Source: Asparagopsis taxiformis (lineage: Eukaryota > Rhodophyta > Florideophyceae > Bonnemaisoniales > Bonnemaisoniaceae). Taken from it: a stretch of DNA of 64,000 nt. The DNA is taken from positions 1 through 64,000 of the forward strand of contig JALQPE010001692.1 in NCBI GenBank assembly GCA_030407315.1, in the 5' to 3' direction. The position numbers and the translations under genes are program-made. Of this stretch, positions 21,869-33,621 are shown piece by piece (position 1 is the stretch's first letter; the number at the start of each line of letters is the position of its first letter). The notes beneath the pieces are model-generated. The model was not told the origin of the DNA, searched no databases, and saw only the letters and a program-made list of their open reading frames with translations.

Positions 21869-22013
21869 GAAATTTCTGTTCACCTGGCCAGGAGACAACT
21901 CTTTTGACGTGTGCATGGGCCTGCAAACTCGTCGGAAAAACTATCACTCCCCCCGAACGACACCCGCCAGATCTAGAATCACGTCAGAACAGGTAAACCG
22001 CGTCTACTTCGAT

Positions 22014-22936
22014 ATGGATTCAACAGACGAAAACGAGACCAACCCAACCTCAGCAATGACCATGTTCACTCCAGTTACGCATCCCGTCCTGAAGAGCGTC
22101 GACCCCGTCAAGGTCAGTATCTTCCTAAAGGAACGCGGACGGTATGAGCTTGAAGTTTCACAGAAACAGAAAGAGCTCCCGACTCTCACCGTCTCACCGT
22201 ACACCGCAAGCATCGACCGAACACTACTCAAGCATATGGTAATGCTTGGTGAGTTCGATGCCATCGCACCAGATAAGTCGGCTGAAGAACTTACGTCGGA
22301 GAACATTAAGACTTTCATCGGAAGTCTTGTCAAAAACCACAGTCTGGATATGACCCACAGTGCATCGAGAAAGCACTTAGAGGTCTGCGGATGCCGATGA
22401 ACAAAGCGGATCCGAGCGCTCGTGTACTTCATTTTGCGAGTTGTTTCTTCGAGCGCCTCGAACAGATTGGCTATGGTGATTTATGTACAGATAACCCAGA
22501 AAAATCGACGGAGCTTATGTGCAAACACCTCCTACCGCAAAAGTTGCGAGATGTCATGACAGAACGGATCGAGTTTGACAAAAGCTTGAAAAAGGATGTC
22601 AAGGCATTCGTAAAAATGATCCGCAAGGAAGCGATTTACTGCCAAACGTACTCCAATACCAAACATAATGACAGTAACATCTCTAAAAGAGGGAACGAAA
22701 GTGGGTATGGGGCCGCGTCTACTAACAAGGTTACAAAATCAATCCAAAAGAAAGACAAGCTCCCAATCTGCTTGTACCCTCCACATGCGAAGAACGGCAT
22801 CAGGCATCTATTGCAAGACTGTCGAGCTTGTCCGGATCACGATAAGCCCGACCTTATCACAAAGGCGGTAAGATTGAACCAGGGGGGCGAAGAGAGTCAG
22901 CGGGGATCCCAAAAAAGAGTTACATATGGAGAGTAG
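22014..22936 (+). pseudogene. Inner Ty3-type gag, one frameshift
   Basis: From ATG 22014 (MDSTDENETN) the frame stays open to about 22370, then shifts; the rest follows in the frame of 22391-22936 (MPMNKADPSARV onward). A Cys/His-poor tail with PICLYPPHAKNG and DCRACPDHD resembles a degenerate zinc-binding motif. The end overlaps the protease start (ATG 22926) by 11 bases. Confidence 0.6.
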
Positions 22937-23648
22937 TGCCACTTTTTCCGCTACATACGGTCAGAAACTACACCACTTGCTCGTGGCAGATATCGGCGCG
23001 GACGACAACCTGACTGACACGGCTTTGATCGACCGCATTCAGAAGGCAGGTGGGTCTGTTCACATCAAATATCTTGTACGACCGGTTGTTCTCTCTCTCG
23101 CTGTAGGTGAGGGAAGAGACGGAAACAACATAAACATCTTGTGTAAGCAATCTGCTACTCTCGAAGTCGAGATGCACGTGCGTCACGGGTGTTCTCTCAT
23201 GATACGCAACCTCAAGTGTCTGGTTACAGAACAGCCAATGACAGAACCACTCCTGGGTCGACCTACTCTTGAAGTTCTTGGGCTTAACACGAAAGAGATT
23301 CTTGCTGCTGCAGCTGACCGCCTTCATGGAGACATAGACATGTCTACCGCGCTACCTGCTGCAGACAGCGGTGGAAAAATCGCACGTGTCTTACAAGACG
23401 GCGTATACCACAGTGACAAGGGAATTGACAGCGCCTCTGCGGATGCGGACGACGACTGGCTAGACTTCGGCGAAGATGACCCTTCCGAAAAACGCGGAGC
23501 AATCGAAGCCATGCTCACACGTGCGGCGAAAAATGGGATATCCGAACCTGGGCTACTGGAACTTCGTACGCTGACCAAAGAATTCGGCGACGTTCTCCGC
23601 CTTCGTCTTGGTCCATGCAGGACCTGCAGGACCCCCAGCCAAAGTTGA
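22926..23648 (+). pseudogene. Inner Ty3-type aspartic protease region
   Basis: 240 residues. VADIGADDNLTD carries the D-x-GA type active site of retropepsins, and a later LLGRPTLEVLGL block fits the end of such domains. The frame runs out near 23620; the RT N-terminal linker continues in another frame (PAKVEPMKIDVVENARPI). Confidence 0.6.
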
Positions 23649-23649
23649 G

Positions 23650-24315
23650 CCAATGAAGATCGACGTGGTCGAGAATGCTCGACCAATCCGTCCCAAACAA
23701 AGGCGTTATCCTCATAAAAAAACGGATATTCATGAACCGAGTCTTCTCTAAACTTGAAGAATACGGTTTCATCAAGAAAACTACCAATGCGCAATGGATC
23801 GCTGCCCCACTCATTGTGCCAAAGCCACCCCCGGCATACTTTCGACGGACGATCGACCTCCGTGGAATCAACTCTGCCACCAAGCCAATGACCTGGCCGA
23901 TGCCTAACTTGGAGAGTGAGACATCTGACATGCGCGAGAGCCGATACTTCGCTTCTGTGGACTTTCCTTCCGGCTTCTGGCAGATGCCTCTCCATGACCA
24001 ATACCAACATTTACATGCATTCATGACTGACTCCGCCGGCTACAAGCCGACTAGAACGCTCCAAGGAGGCTGCAATAGTGCACAGAATTTCCAAGGAAAA
24101 GTCGTCCCCTGTTTCTCTGAGATGAGCAACTGCCTCAAAGCATGGATTGATGATTTCGCCCTGCACACACCAAGTGAGCAAGAACTCCTTAAGGCACTAT
24201 GGAATTTCTTTAGGATCTGCCGCGAGAGAAGTGAAAGTGTCTGCCAGAAAAGCCTAACTATACCTCACCGAGCTTAAATAGTGCGGCAGGATTATATCGC
24301 GAGAGGGCTTAAAGT
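23650..24315 (+). pseudogene. Inner Ty3-type reverse transcriptase region
   Basis: Blocks FSKLEEYGFIKK, FRRTIDLRGINSAT, YFASVDFPSGFWQMPL and CLKAWIDDFALHT are present. The catalytic motif reads WIDD in place of the usual YxDD. The frame stops at 24277. The following linker (KYDPRNSSG..., CLGWMRNGIPD) continues in other frames. Confidence 0.7.
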
Positions 24316-24386
24316 ATGATCCACGAAACTCATCCGGCCTTCAAGATTGTGCATCACCTATCAACGCTGGCGAACTGTGCGAGTAT

Positions 24387-26641
24387 GTGCATTGCCTTGG
24401 GTGGATGCGTAATGGTATTCCAGACCATTCCCGCAGAATTGCGCCTCTACGGAATGTACTCGAGAAAGCTTTTCAGAAGTCAGGAAAAAGAACGAAGCGC
24501 AGTATCAAAAGAATACCCCTCAAATCACTGGGATGGGCTGCTGAACATGAGGTCGCCTTCCGTGGTCTCCAAAAAACACTTACCGACCAAATCAAACTGG
24601 CACACAGGGACAGTAATCTCGCGCTTTGCGTATACACAGACGCTAGCGATCGTTTTTGGGCCAGCGATATAACTCAGTGCGCGTCTGAGGAGTTGAGCAA
24701 ACCAGTGCTTGAGCAAGCACACCAGCCATTAGCCTTTCTGTCTGGTGAATTCTCCGGTGCGGAACTGGGCTGGACGACCTTTGAAAAGGAAGGGTTCGCT
24801 ATCCTGCAAACGTTTACGCGACTTGATTATATGCTACAATGCGAGTCACTCATCCGCATATTCACGGACCATAGAAACCTTCTCTTCGTATTCTGCCCTT
24901 CAATCCTTGACCCGTCACTTGGCCGACACAATGTCATGAAAGTCATGAGATGGGCAATTTTCCTGTCACAGTTCAGCTACAAAATTGAACATGTGGATGG
25001 AGAGAACAATGTTATGCCAGACATCATGACACTCTGGCTTCGAGGATACCGAGGGCACAGAGCAGCTATCAAGCGTGTGGGACACCGTGTGTTCCAACAG
25101 GACATCGTCCCATCTCCTCTCTCTGAAAATTTCGATTGGCCCGACATACATGAATTGCTCAATGTTCAACAGCAGTACTACGAGAAGAAACCAAAAGAAT
25201 CATCGACAGACGATAATGGACTCGTGGTCATGAACGGGCGTATGTGGGTACCCGACGATGCTGAAGATCTGCAGTGGAGACTTCTAATCACTGCACATTG
25301 TGGTTCTGCAGGCCATCGTGGTATTGAATCCACGCGTTCAGTTCTTCACGAACAATTCACGTGGCAAGGTCTGTATACAGACATTATGCTATTTGTTTCC
25401 AACTGCATCCACTGCCTCATGTCCAAAACAGGCCAGAAGATTCCACGCCCGCTCTCACTCACCCTTAACGCAACTAAGCCCAATGAAGTAGTACTCTTTG
25501 ATATTCTCTACCTGGGTCAGAGCTATGGCGATATGAAATACGTTCTAGTAATGAAAGAAGATTTGTCCTCATATGTTTGGCTAACCTCTTGTGCGTCGGC
25601 AAAAAGTGAGACTTTCGCCCGAGAACTAGCACGATGGATACACACATTTACAGCTATGTTCTTTTGGGTCAGCGACCAGGGTTCACACTTTAAAAACCAA
25701 CTTATGGAACTTCTTGCAAAGGAGCATCGCATCCGTCACAACTTCACTGTCGCCTACTCCCCTTGGGTCAATGGTACAGTTGAAAACATCAACATGCATA
25801 TCCGTGCAGCTTGTACCGCGCTACTTACCGAGCTCAAGCTTGCTCCGCAAGACTGGCCGACCACAACCCCGCTCATCACATCAATTTTGAACGAGGCACC
25901 ACTTGAACGCCTTGGCAAGAGGCCTACAGGAACGTTTCGCACTCCACTTGAAGTTATGACTTCCATCCAACCTCGCCGGAATGTCCTTGTAAGTGGCGTG
26001 CCGAATTCCGAAACCATGAATATTGAACGCATTCGTGCTGAGCAGCTGGTCCAAGTCGATGCTCTTCAAAATTCAATTGACAAGATGCACAAGGAAACAG
26101 CCGAACGGCTCACACTTGCTCGAAAAAAGTAAATCGACGCCCACAACAAACGTACAAATATCATCACCCCATACTTCTCTGTTGGGGACTTTGTTCTTGT
26201 GCGCCGTGCTCAGGACAAGGGGCACAAACTTAACTTCCGTTGGCAGGGTCCTAGACGTATTGTCAAAATACACAGCGATCTTGTCTACGACGTAGCGAAA
26301 CTCAACGGCGGCGAAATCGAGAAGGTACACTGCGCACGTCTGCTTTGTACCGCAATGCTGACCAAAACAAGCCCGTCTCTGAATCACTACTCGAGCTTGC
26401 CGATCGCACTGAGGCACAGTATGAACTTGTTGACAAAATCATCGGCATTGGCGAAGACCATGATGGTATTTTTCTACATGTTCAGTGGCTCGGACTACCC
26501 GACGAGATTGACCGAACCTCGGTGCCTCTCACTACCCTTTTTGAAGACATGCCTGATATGGTACAGAACTTCCTTCAAACACACAATCGGGAAAAGGACC
26601 TGGTCAAACGCGCCAAACAGAGCATTCAGTTTTCTCCTTGA
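24387..26641 (+). pseudogene. Inner Ty3-type RNase H, integrase and chromodomain
   Basis: RNase H starts at VYTDASDRFWAS (about 24629). An HHCC zinc domain lies near 25295-25425. The integrase core shows FDILYLG, SDQGSHF and NGTVEN as the DDE triad (about 25497, 25672, 25772). TAA at 26130-26132 interrupts the frame, which otherwise continues through FSVGDFVLVRR. A shift near 26343 leads to a chromodomain-like end (YELVDKIIGIG...FLHVQWLGLPDE). A C-terminal chromodomain marks it as a chromovirus-like element, whose integration is usually steered to methylated-histone chromatin. Confidence 0.75.
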
Positions 26642-26674
26642 ACGTTCTCCATCCTTTCGAACGCTCAGGGGCCG

Positions 26675-27014
26675 TGTAGACTGCAATGCTCCGTGCAGGT
26701 ACCGGTAGACTGCAGTTCTCTATGCAGGCACTTGTTGCAGGGACTAGCAGTGATAGGTACCGTTTGCGGTATGATTCAATAGCGTAATTCTATCAGCCTG
26801 TGCGTGGCACCCACGCCAGGCTCCACATCATTCCGGTGTCACCCACGCCGGGTTTCTCCGCATCCCTCCAGTGTCACCCACGCCGGGTTTCTCAACCTAA
26901 TTTCCTTCTGGGACTAGGATTTTTACATAAAAGGCTCACAAGCCTGGCCGTCCTTCGACCCCGGAGGACAGAGTCAAAATTTTCCCCACAGCCGCAGTCT
27001 ACCTGTAGTCTACA
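26675..27014 (+). repeat. 3' LTR of the inner Ty3-type element
   Basis: Same length and ends as the 5' LTR and no difference found by eye. A short purine stretch (CAGGGG) precedes it. Confidence 0.9.
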
Positions 27015-28030
27015 GGTCTCAACGTAGGGAAAAGTCCCTCGAGCTCACGCTTGAGCTTATGTACGCTTTGACTCTCGTTCACGTAGAGATGTTTGCGTAC
27101 ATCGTTAAGGCGATACATGCGGTACGACACCACTTTCGCAAATGCATCGAGCATTGTCGTTTGCTCTGCCAACGCGTGGCAAGGCGGACCGAGTGCGTTC
27201 CCTGGTAAGCGTACCGCGTCGGCACGTTCGTTTTCGTGGACTCGTTTGTCCGTCGTGCCGAACGTACCCAGCCACGGAATGTACGTCTCGCGTGGCGTGG
27301 GGTTTCTCGTATCGAATTGTGCAGCTCGTGATGCATCCGCCGACCGCGCGTGGTCTGGCGTATCGTGGAAACGTAGCTGCCTTCGTGGCGTCACGTCGGG
27401 GTCGGCGATGGCTCGTTGCACTGTCGCCCCCCTTCCAATCGTAGTAGGGGTTGTGGGTCCAGGTGTTGAGAGGTATCCTCCCGGAACGGCCGGGGAGGAT
27501 TTCGAGTTATAGGCGCGAGAGCCTTCTCCGTAATTCGGAGCGCTTCCGCTCGGCGGAGCGGAACGTCCGGCGAGGACATCATTGAATACTGCGACAAACG
27601 AGTCGAGTCTTCCCTCCACGTTGGAGAGGCGATTTCGTAACTCTTGATTTTCCCGTTCGAGGGTAGTCGTGCGTTCACGTAACGTAGAAGCTTCGCGCTC
27701 CGAGACTCCGAGTCTCTGTCTTACGGCTTCGTCGACGGCCGCGTCGCTCGCCCTTTCGATGTGACCTCGAAGGTCTTCGTACACTACACGCAGTGCCGTG
27801 GGAGTCACGTTCCCTTCATTGAGCTGACCGCGCGGTGCGGGGTCCATACCCAAGGACTCAAACGGAGTTACCGTGCGTGGTAGTCGACCGATCGCCTCGA
27901 TATCCGGCGGGATAGATCGATCAGTCGCGAAGATCGCTTCTGCTGATAAGGCCACGTCGGTTTCGGCGTCCGCTGACGTTGGCAACGGTTGCCTGGGCGA
28001 CGTACGCGAATTAGACATAGCGTAATTCAT
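27015..28030 (-). pseudogene. Ty3-type gag, N-terminal part
   Basis: Starts at ATG 28030. A coiled-coil segment (RERTTTLERENQELRNRLSNVEGRLDSF split over about 27690-27590) is followed by a Pro/Ser/Gly-rich linker and a helical gag segment ending FPTLR at the insertion point. It is the first half of the outer element's gag. Confidence 0.7.
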
Positions 28031-28740
28031 AGACCGTAGTCTTTAGCACGTAGCTTTCGTAAAGTAAAAGAGCTCAACCTCGTTGGTTGTCGTTATGCTC
28101 GTAGCAACTTCTAGGTCGAGAGACCAGTGTGGTACGATAGTTCTAGAGTAGCTGGTACGAGCTAGTGGACACGCTTTCCTTAACGAAACGGAACGAACAG
28201 TGCCACCCGCTGGTGTTTGACTGTATTGGTAGAAAGGTAGAAGGTAGAGAATAGGTTAGCGAGTAGACACGAGCGTCACGACGAACGATCCACGCGTGGA
28301 TTACGTTAACAAACGAGGTGGTACGTCACCGGAGGCGCTCTCAACCAAGCCCGTAGGCACTACACGCGATCAGCCTCACGTGTGGCGATGGGTAGGGAGT
28401 GCGTAGCTCGACGGAGACGAAGCCTCGTTAGGCGAAAACGTATTCCTAATAGGTAACGTAGAAGTCAGTCGTAGACTAGAGCACGTTTCCCGATCGTTGA
28501 TTGTCCCCTTTCCCTCCCGGCACGTTGCCAATACCTATATAGCCACGATGGCATCGCTTTACAGTGTAAACATTGCTCGTAAGGTCCCCGAATGGGAAAG
28601 GACCTTGTGGGTCGTACGCGGGGACCCTTTGGTCCGTTGGCCGCGTGCCAGTACGTTCGTTGCACACATGTGCCGGTGGCGCGCGCGCTCGCGCCAGCAA
28701 TGTTCGTGCATTGCTGTTATCGCTCGGGTCCGCCGAAATT
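28031..28740 (-). repeat. Probable 5' LTR and leader of the outer Ty3-type element
   Basis: GC-rich non-coding sequence upstream of gag. On the minus strand a CTATATAG box is near 28536-28543, which would suit an LTR promoter. Exact LTR ends and the primer-binding site could not be read. Confidence 0.45.
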
Positions 28741-29015
28741 CGAATCTCACCGAAATCGTAAATAATTGCCATTTCAAATTGGCCACGTATACTACACACA
28801 CCTTTAGCTTTTTGTTCTGCCTTCTTCGCTTCAACCTCCTCAAAAATTCTGCTGCATAAGTTGACCAATTTCTCCTCTAGTTCCTCATGGCAATCATCTC
28901 CTATTGTCCCATTTTTGAACCGGTCAATATTCTTGTTGAAACGGTCCTTGCAGTGCGATGCATCTGTCCTCCATACCTTAACGTTCCTACGATGTCGCCT
29001 CCCGTGATTGCTCAT
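28741..29015 (-). pseudogene. Myb/SANT-like DNA-binding fragment, cut by the Ty3-type 5' end
   Basis: From ATG 29015: WRTDASHCKDRFNKNIDRF followed by EELEEKLVNLCSRIFEEVEAKK resembles the trihelix/SANT-like N-terminal domains found beside some transposases. The frame then runs into GC-rich retroelement sequence, so the gene was probably disrupted there. Identification is by motif style only. Confidence 0.35.
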
Positions 29016-30550
29016 CTTTCATTCCAGATATTCTCTTACTACGGCTTTAGACTCTGCTGAAGAATTCAAAGATTTTGCTACTTCCTCGAAGGCTGCCATC
29101 ACTTTTCCTTTAATGCAAATGTGTGCATTTCGTTTTATAACCTCTTCCATGAGCAATGCATCCATTTCGGCATTGAAGCGACGTTGAGATCGACGGCTTC
29201 TCGATTTGTATTCTTCAATTGAACTTCATGTTCACTGTCATCTTCAAGTGAACTTCCAATTTCGTTTTGGAGCAGTTCGTGTGGATCAGGCCTCCCCACC
29301 TCTATGGAAGATGAAGTCTGTGATGGAAAAGAAATAGTTCCACAACTCCTTGTTCTTTAATTCAATTCTTCTCATTGATTTTTTCAGCGCCATTTGACCT
29401 TCCAGGAATTTTCATAGTAAAAGTAGATAGTTCCGAGCAAATAAGTACATGCACATCAATGGAAGAGTCTCTCATTACCTCATTTTCAGTTCCACCACCT
29501 TCATGTTCATTCTCTGTTTCTCCCGGCATTATTAGATGCACAATATTGTCAACACCATTCAGCAATGAATATTGATTTTCAGCCTGCCTTTCGTGTTCAA
29601 CGGGGTGAACAAGGTCTGCAACTCTCAGCGAATTTGAGTATTTTCCCTGCATTCCTGAACGAGTCTTGGATCGTTTCTCAAATTAAATCAATGGCAATCA
29701 TGAGCCCTACCATATTCTGACCTTATGTGATGGATCACTAGGACACATAAACCCTCTCAGTGATCAATACTACTTCACTAATTCACTTGCCCATATCTAT
29801 CAGCTCTTAACCCCATCTTCTTTCTATTACCAACACAAAATCAATCATTCTTTCTTTCCATACCCTTTTCCTTCCGATTCATCCTCTTCGTAGGCATGCT
29901 CCGACTGAATTTATCAGTTTTGATTGTCCGGTTCAATGCTTTTCTACATGATGTATATCTCCACTCTTCTTGATGCAATCACAAACCTTTCCGAGCATTT
30001 CATTCACCAAAAGCTTACATACATAGTACTACCCATGAATGTAACCATCTTATAAGACGAAATAGAATATGCAAGTATCGCACTTTCTTTTTGCTCTTCT
30101 ATGTTTCCACTTTACTTCACCGCTTTCTTTAATAATTTCTTGATGATTTGGCTGCAGCGATGTTATCTCGCATCCTGTTGTTACTTTTGTAACACTCTTC
30201 CATATATGACGTGGAGATCTGCGCAGAAAAGCGTATCTGAGCGATCGCAAGTACCCTTCTGGATGCTCTGGTAGCGTTCAATCTCAATACGAAACATTCT
30301 GTCCTCATAGAATCGCTCTATACTCACCATGCTTGGATCGCTATCGATGTGAAATGTGAATGTTTCCAGCAACGCTAATTGATTGCACCCATGTTCCAGT
30401 ACAGCCACGTTCATCAGGGTAAAGGTAGCTGCATTAGACTCTGGGCCACTTTGAAGCTGCAAATGACTAGAGTGCGATATGGAAGTGATTGCGCTAGCTC
30501 CTAGTAAAAACATGTGGCGTGGATGTCTGCGAAAACACAATCTGAGGGTT
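29016..30550. other. AT-rich gene-poor stretch
   Basis: Two minus-strand frames (29652-29362, 30540-30181) have near-normal amino-acid composition but no domain I recognise. They could be exons or relics of one gene. Nothing else is seen. Confidence 0.4.
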
Positions 30551-30555
30551 TTCTA

Positions 30556-30685
30556 TGTCAGGATGCTAAGAAGAGACAGCCTGTCTTAGAGACCGCCGCC
30601 GGTCACGAGATAGAAGATTATACTTAACCAACTGAGCTAACTGAATAAACCGAAGGAGGTACTCGCAAGAGACGCTCTTCTAACA
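30556..30685 (+). repeat. 5' LTR of Copia 1 (130 bp)
   Basis: TGTCAGG...TAACA. Sequence after it, GGTTATCGG, resembles the half-tRNA primer site seen in Copia 2, with one change. Confidence 0.85.
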
Positions 30686-30744
30686 GGTTATCGGCCTCAA
30701 AGCGCCCACTGCCCGCGATCACGCATCCCCTTTCTCCTCTCATC

Positions 30745-31338
30745 ATGGAACGCGCACACCTCCCTCCCCTCGAACTTGACAATTTCCCTATCTGGCTCCG
30801 CACCCTTGAAGTTCTCGCATCTGACCTCCGAATTGACGATCACCTCAACGCCTCAACCACTGCACCAACTGACCCCTCCGACTTCGCCAATTACAAACGT
30901 CAACAAGATCGCCTCTCCCTCATCATCCTTTCCAGCCTCCCCAAAACTATCACATCCACACTACCCCCCGAATCGCTCCGACTCCCTCCGCACCTCTTCC
31001 TCCAGAAAATTCGCAACACAGTCACTGAACTAACCACCATTGACCCCACCATTCTCGAAGAAGAAGCGAGAAGCATTACCTTCAACATCGCAGACACCAT
31101 CGATGACTACGTCCAACGCCACACCACAATGCGGAACAAAATGAGAAGCTCCGAATACCCAACCATCTCCAACGAATCCACGACTATCAGATTCATGATC
31201 CACGGCATACGAAATCACCCCGACCACCAACTCACGCATGCCATTTTCTCCCTCACTCCCCCCGCCACTATACACGAATTCACCACCGCAATGCGCCGCG
31301 CTCAGGCCAACACCAACACAAAAAACACTCCCAACTGA
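30745..31338 (+). CDS. Copia 1 Gag
   Basis: 197 residues from ATG 30745. Helical Gag domain with DNFPIWLRTLEVLA near the start, comparable to UBN2/Copia Gag. The C-rich third codon positions are unlike those of Copia 2. The zinc knuckle and protease follow after a stop and a change of frame. Confidence 0.7.
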   Translation: MERAHLPPLELDNFPIWLRTLEVLASDLRIDDHLNASTTAPTDPSDFANYKRQQDRLSLIILSSLPKTITSTLPPESLRLPPHLFLQKIRNTVTELTTIDPTILEEEARSITFNIADTIDDYVQRHTTMRNKMRSSEYPTISNESTTIRFMIHGIRNHPDHQLTHAIFSLTPPATIHEFTTAMRRAQANTNTKNTPN

Positions 31339-33621
31339 TCCCCACCCACCTCACAACGCGTTCCCCCGACCCTTTATTACCCATCAGCGCCACCCCGTCA
31401 GCCGCAACAAAACGCCAACCACCCGCCCAGCTCACAATCAACCCAAATGGTGCTCCTATCACAATTCCTCCACTCATACCAACGTGGAATGCCGCGCGCA
31501 ACGCAACCATAAATTGACACCACAAGCCAAAATTGTCCACGATCAATTCCACGCTCTGGAAGCGCCCATTCCACCTCCATACAGCTATGGCGAAACAAGC
31601 CATTCCAACCCAGAGCAAAGTAAGTTCATACTAGACTCCGGCGCCCATCCGTCGCACCTCCGCTCGCCTCATCCTGGCATGCGCCCTACCCGATACCCCC
31701 GCTACACCCAAACAGCAACTAACAGCCGTCATCGCATCACGCACCATGGTTCATTCCAGTTAAACACGCCACACACCCCTCTGGCAATAACTGACGCGGT
31801 AGTTGCCCCAGACGTCAAACACAACCTCGTGTCTGTCAACTCCATCGCTTCGCAACACGGCCCCGTCACCTTCACGAACAATGCGGCATACTTCTCTCCC
31901 TTCAACAATCCCACACCACACCAAATCGCCTCATTCGACAACGGACTATACACGATTCTCAATAAACCACCCCTTCCGACTTACCCCCATGTCACCTGTA
32001 ACACAATGACATCCGGATCCTCCGCCGACACTCACCCCTCGAATACGCCCTCCAACACCACCAGCACCAGCAAAACCGGCGCAAACCAGCGCAACCGCCA
32101 ACAGCACAGCACACCTCACCCGGAAGCGCCATCACAAAACACGCGCAGCAAGCGCAAAATAGACTGGTCCCGCCCTTAGAGGAATCCACCAGCCCCTCCC
32201 AAGCAGCGCACTCGCGCCCCGCAAAAACCACCGGCTGTATACCACACCACATACGCCCCTCCCAACCAAAAACCGCGCGAACAATCCACCCCACAACCTG
32301 CACCTAATCCCTCACAAATGCTCACGAACCAAACGCCACCCACCACAGCCAACCACCGACCCACCAACCCCCCTCTTCCACCTTTATTTCCACCCCGACA
32401 GCATCCACAGAAGCCGCAACCTTCCCAACTGGCAGACACCACGCCGACCACACCCACCACATCCACTCACACACACACCAAACCACCACCACCGATTCCC
32501 AGTCACGATTTACATCTCCGAATGGGGCACGCCAACCCCACCATACTTCGAAGAATGTGTAACCCACCTATGTTCCCAGCCCTCGAACAACACCGCCACG
32601 ACCCAACGGCAGACATCAACTGCAGCGCGTGTGCAACATCCAAAACCAAAGCATCACCACACCGCCCAACATCACACACACACCAAACAGGACAACACAT
32701 CTCCTCCGACATCTGTGGTCCAATCAACCCCCCGTCCCGAAACGGACACCGCTACTTCATAACGTTCGTAGACACGCGTTCACGCCACATAACAGTCCAC
32801 TGCCTCCCCGACCGCAATTCCATCCCCCAACTGGTCATCAACCACATGGAACGGATCAAAACAACGCAACACCATTATCCCTCTTTCTTTCGATCTGACA
32901 ACGCGGCAGAATACACATCCCGTGCGCTTCGCGAACAGCTCGCAGCTCGCGGAATCCACCACATCACTACCGTCCCCTAGACCCCAGAGCAAAAAAGCAT
33001 CGCTGAACGAATCAACAGCACACTGATGAACGCCGTCCGAGCATGCCTTGCACACAGCAATCTACCCCTACCATACTGGGAAGATGCCCTCTACGACTCT
33101 GTGTTCAAACGGAACCGCACATTGCACACAACGACGCAACAAATTCCTGCCACCCTCTGGCATCACTCCCCACCGAAAATCCAACGCCTTCTTATCTTCG
33201 GCCATTTAGGCCATGCCCCATCCTTACAACCCAAACAAAAACTGGACAACAGAGCCACAGCAGTGCGCTACCTATACGGTATAGACGACCACACAATCAT
33301 GGTGCAAAACACCACCACCGGTCTATACGCGCACATGTCCGCCACTGACTTCCACTCATACGACCACCAAAAAGACCCCACCATAACGACAGCGTCAGCA
33401 TTCAACGCTACAGCGTCACCAGCCGACATCCCCGCCCTACCTTCACACATCACAACAACCACCCCGGCACCCAAATCATTACGCATGGCACGAAATACCC
33501 CGACGCAGCACAATGGGAAGAAGCCCACAACTCCGAGTTACAAAAACTCGACGACATACGCGTCATTGAATGGACTCCACCGGAACAAATTCCAGCTGGC
33601 ACTAAACCCATTCCACTCACC
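31239..33621 (+). pseudogene. Copia 1 protease and integrase
   Basis: A Cys/His motif (WCSYHNSSTHTNVEC, about 31449) precedes the protease signature FILDSGAHPSHL (about 31627). The GAG-pre-integrase block HDLHLRMGHANPTILRR (about 32507) and integrase core follow, with SSDICGP, RSDNAAEY and the Glu in SIAERINS as a plausible DDE triad. In-frame TAG stops at 32177-32179 and 32978-32980 interrupt the frame, and a shift lies near 33600. Confidence 0.75.

Larger units (their letters stand above)
21529..27014 (+). mobile_element. Inner Ty3-type LTR retrotransposon with 340-bp LTRs
   Basis: Both LTRs are 340 bp, begin TGTAGAC and end GTCTACA, and look identical by eye. A 4-bp target duplication, GGTC, lies at 21525-21528 and 27015-27018. 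Coding order is gag, protease, RT, RNase H, integrase, chromodomain. At least five lesions disrupt the coding part even though the LTRs have not diverged. Confidence 0.88.
18195..28740 (-). mobile_element. Outer Ty3-type LTR retrotransposon, 3'-truncated, split by another element
   Basis: The order on the minus strand is 5' LTR/leader (about 28740-28031), gag, then pol down to the middle of reverse transcriptase, where the copy ends. RNase H, integrase and the 3' LTR are absent. The gag is interrupted by the element at 21529-27014. The right boundary of the LTR could not be fixed; it is placed where GC-rich sequence gives way to AT-rich DNA. Confidence 0.7.
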
